Source: Thiohalophilus sp. (lineage in GTDB: Bacteria; Pseudomonadota; Gammaproteobacteria; UBA6429; Thiohalophilaceae). From it: DNA of 64,000 nt. The stretch spans positions 2,294,001 to 2,358,000 of the forward strand of contig NZ_JAXHLN010000003.1 of assembly GCF_034522235.1 (NCBI RefSeq), written 5' to 3'. Below, piece after piece: positions 62,132 through 64,000 of the stretch (positions are counted from its first letter, which is position 1; each line of letters starts with the position of its first letter). A program made the position numbers and the translations under genes. The notes beneath the pieces are model-generated. The model did not search any database. It saw only the letters and a list, made by a program, of their open reading frames with translations, and was not told the origin of the DNA.

Positions 62132-62217
62132 CGTCGCGCCTCCTCTGTTGTGAGCGTAAGCCCACGGAGTTTATCTCTGGATGCCTCCGCAGGGGAGGCG
62201 ACGACTTATGATTTTCA

Positions 62218-62269
62218 GTGACAAACGAGAATCATTCGTACTACTATGTGTCACCGACCCCTTTTATTG
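62218..62269. repeat. GGGGTCGGTGACA hairpin repeat, half copy
   Basis: 52 bases match 61346-61397 except one C/T change. The left arm of the hairpin is incomplete here and joins to GGCGACGACTTATG at 62195-62210. It interrupts the 3' end of the small exported-protein gene to its right. Confidence 0.88.
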
Positions 62270-62476
62270 GAATTGATGAAAGACATGCTTCCCATTTGGA
62301 TCGGGTTTGCCTTGAAATATTGTGAACTTCGCCCCCTCGACATCCAAGCGCATGATTTGTCGTACGTCGGTAGGTTTGTTACCTTCACCTTGGTATTGAG
62401 CTTGGTAATAGAAAACGTCGGCATGAGCAATACCAGCCACTAATACAGACAAGACCAGAAAAATAATGAATCGCAT
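62264..62476 (-). pseudogene. Small exported protein, 3' end lost
   Basis: 70 codons. Signal peptide MRFIIFLVLSVLVAGIAHA, then DVFYYQAQYQGEGNKPTDVRQIMRLDVEGAKFTIFQ. The frame ends in sequence belonging to the hairpin repeat, so the native C-terminus is missing. I do not recognise the family. The IS256-type element sits 33 bases upstream of its start and may also have separated it from its promoter. Confidence 0.6.
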
Positions 62477-62509
62477 TGTAGCACCCCATATTTGAAAGCG
62501 GCTCGGGAT

Positions 62510-63837
62510 GAGACTGTAAATTAAATTGTGTAACTGCTCAAAGTCCCATACCCTTGATAATAAAGGAGAAGACACATGAGCAGAAGAACAAAAACCAAAA
62601 CCGATCTCGACCCGCAGCTTGAAGAACTGGTCAAGGCAGTCAAAACGCCAGAACAGCTTGCCGCATTGACCCAGCAGCTTCAGCAAAAAGCCTTTGAGGC
62701 CATGCTCGAAGGCGAGATGACTGACCATCTCGGCTATCCCAAGCACGCCACAGCCGGCCACAACACCGGCAACAGCCGTAACGGGTATAGCGCCAAAACC
62801 CTCAAAGGCGAACAGGGCGCACTGACCCTCGATGTGCCTCGAGACCGTAACGGCGAGTTTGAGCCGCTCATTATTCCCAAGGGGCAGACGCGTCTGCCGA
62901 TGTTCAACGATAAAATCCTGGCGCTCTACAGTCGGGGCATGAGTACCCGCGATATCGTTGCCATGCTACTAGAGCTCTACGGCGTCGAGGTTTCCCCTAC
63001 GCTCATCTCCCAGGTCACCGCGCAGGTGATTGAGGAAGTGCAGCAGTGGCAGTGCCGACCGCTGGACGAGATCTATCCCATCGTCTATCTGGACTGCATC
63101 CACATCAAGATCCGCCAGGACAAGCGGGTCAGCAACAAGGCCATCTATCTGGCGCTGGGTATCAACCTGGACGGCCAGAAAGAACTGCTGGGGCTCTGGC
63201 TCAATGAGAACGAGGGGGCTAAGTTCTGGTTGTCCGTGTTGACCGAACTCCAGCAGCGGGGTGTCCGGGATATCTTTATCGCCGCCGTGGACGGTCTGAC
63301 CGGCTTCCCCGAGGCGATCAATACCGTCTACCCCAAAACAAAAATCCAGCTGTGTATCGTCCACATGGTGCGCAACTCGCTGAAGTTCGTGGCCTGGAAA
63401 CAGCGCAAGGCGGTCGCCGCGGATTTGAAAAAGATCTACACCTCCCTGACGGTGGCCGAAGCCGAGCAGGAGCTCGACGCCTTTGCGGCTCGCTGGGATG
63501 ATCAGTTCCCGTCGATCAGTGCCAGCTGGCGGCGACACTGGCCCAACCTGATTACCCTGTTCGACTATCCGGATGACATCCGTCGGGTGATCTACACGAC
63601 CAACGCCATCGAATCACTGAACAGCGTGATCCGCAAGGCGGTCAAAAATCGCAAGGTTTTCCCTAACGATGAATCCGCCCTCAAGGTCGTCTACCTGGCC
63701 ATCCAGGCGGCATCGAAAAAATGGACCATGCCCATTCACCATTGGAAGAACGCGCTCAATCGCTTTATGATTGAATTCCCGGACAGAATGCCGGAGCAGT
63801 TCTAAGCGGGCAGTTACACAGAATTATTTACAGTCTC
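62510..63837 (+). mobile_element. Intact IS256-family insertion sequence
   Basis: 1328 bp. Inverted ends begin GAGACTGTAAAT on both sides and extend, with a few mismatches, to GTGTAACTGC. The 8-bp CTCGGGAT is duplicated at 62502-62509 and 63838-63845. The single transposase gene is complete. Recent insertion. Confidence 0.95.
62576..63805 (+). CDS. IS256-family (mutator-type) transposase
   Basis: 409 residues. Mutator signature IFIAAVDGLTGFPEAINTVYP..IQLCIVHMVRNSLKFV (near residue 240-270), first catalytic Asp in PIVYLDCIHIKI (near residue 173), and the Glu region YTTNAIESLNSVIRK (near 340). Full length, likely active. Confidence 0.96.
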   Translation: MSRRTKTKTDLDPQLEELVKAVKTPEQLAALTQQLQQKAFEAMLEGEMTDHLGYPKHATAGHNTGNSRNGYSAKTLKGEQGALTLDVPRDRNGEFEPLIIPKGQTRLPMFNDKILALYSRGMSTRDIVAMLLELYGVEVSPTLISQVTAQVIEEVQQWQCRPLDEIYPIVYLDCIHIKIRQDKRVSNKAIYLALGINLDGQKELLGLWLNENEGAKFWLSVLTELQQRGVRDIFIAAVDGLTGFPEAINTVYPKTKIQLCIVHMVRNSLKFVAWKQRKAVAADLKKIYTSLTVAEAEQELDAFAARWDDQFPSISASWRRHWPNLITLFDYPDDIRRVIYTTNAIESLNSVIRKAVKNRKVFPNDESALKVVYLAIQAASKKWTMPIHHWKNALNRFMIEFPDRMPEQF

Positions 63838-63870
63838 CTCGGGATTACAATTTAATCACCCTCATCCCCA

Positions 63871-64000
63871 TCAGCCCGCATGAATCTCAAACTCCGTCGC
63901 CCTCGCTATCGGCACAATCCGCTTGTCTTTCTTTTTCAACTCAACAAACCCATAGCTTTCCAGTGTCCTGAGCGTGCGCGACAGATTACTCGGTTGGCGA
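63871..64000 (-). CDS. Winged-helix regulator, C-terminal part (runs off the window)
   Basis: The visible 42 codons read RQPSNLSRTLRTLESYGFVELKKKDKRIVPIARATEFEIHAG. The first part looks like the recognition helix and wing of a winged helix-turn-helix domain. The start lies beyond base 64000. Two shorter copies of its 3' end occur at 52388 and 55878. Regulators of this shape are often paired with a toxin-like gene, but none is visible here. Confidence 0.6.
   Translation of the reverse strand, partial: RQPSNLSRTLRTLESYGFVELKKKDKRIVPIARATEFEIHAG

Overview
The window looks like chromosome of a sulfur-oxidising gammaproteobacterium. The evidence is an aprMBA operon (dissimilatory APS reductase with the AprM membrane protein), a TauE/SafE exporter, the enterobacterial-style rsxABCDGE-nth order, and moderately high GC coding DNA. 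I cannot name a genus. No rRNA, tRNA or CRISPR array was seen.

Layout. 1-8120: 3' part of metG, the Rnf/Rsx electron-transport operon and nth, with two families of short inverted intergenic repeats. 8365-10396: a three-gene RiPP operon of the HvfABC/bufferin type, with a Cys-rich EGKCG-repeat precursor, a DUF692 multinuclear iron oxidase and a DUF2063 partner. 10713-15069: a tightly overlapping five-gene operon that resembles a CMP-Kdo pathway built from unusual parts: a ribulose-phosphate-epimerase-like barrel fused to CBS domains, a DAHP-synthase-like aldolase, a KdsC-like phosphatase, a GT9 glycosyltransferase and a KdsB-like CMP-transferase. 15087-18900: a PAS-GGDEF-EAL protein and argG. 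19126-22048: a decayed arsenic-resistance operon (arsR, arsC and acr3 all broken) next to a small exported peptide gene. 22141-27627: a glycosyltransferase, a CorA transporter, small genes and sufSE. 28062-33077: the apr region, reading leftward, with a HIT protein, a SlyD-like isomerase and two small unknown proteins downstream of aprMBA.

33397-37000 is an eroded stretch: a frameshifted GYD protein, a truncated host-attachment protein and an ATP-grasp gene with its middle deleted. 37144-39972 encodes one large ACP/AMP-ligase/acyltransferase polypeptide. 40847-46851 is a stress and envelope cluster (UspA, VTT membrane protein, glycoside hydrolase, GT4, a truncated phosphodiesterase and an EEP-family protein). 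47185-49077 has a DUF2189 protein, IS3/IS30 debris and an AT-rich sulfotransferase gene that looks imported. 49331-52231 is an MgtE/MscS-like operon. 53360-55632 holds TauE/SafE, a small membrane protein and a tandem UspA.

The last 8 kb (55640-64000) is rich in mobile DNA: an intact IS10-like element with a 9-bp target duplication, an intact IS256-family element with an 8-bp duplication, a truncated IS110-family transposase bounded by copies of a hairpin repeat, fragments of REP-associated transposases, a perfect 70-bp direct repeat, and repeated 3' ends of one winged-helix regulator gene. Between these sit ordinary genes (DMT transporter, HdeD, a CcoQ-like peptide, a SpoIIAA-like protein, a peroxiredoxin). 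The two most interesting systems are the alternative CMP-ulosonate operon (10713-15069) and the EGKCG RiPP operon (8365-10396).
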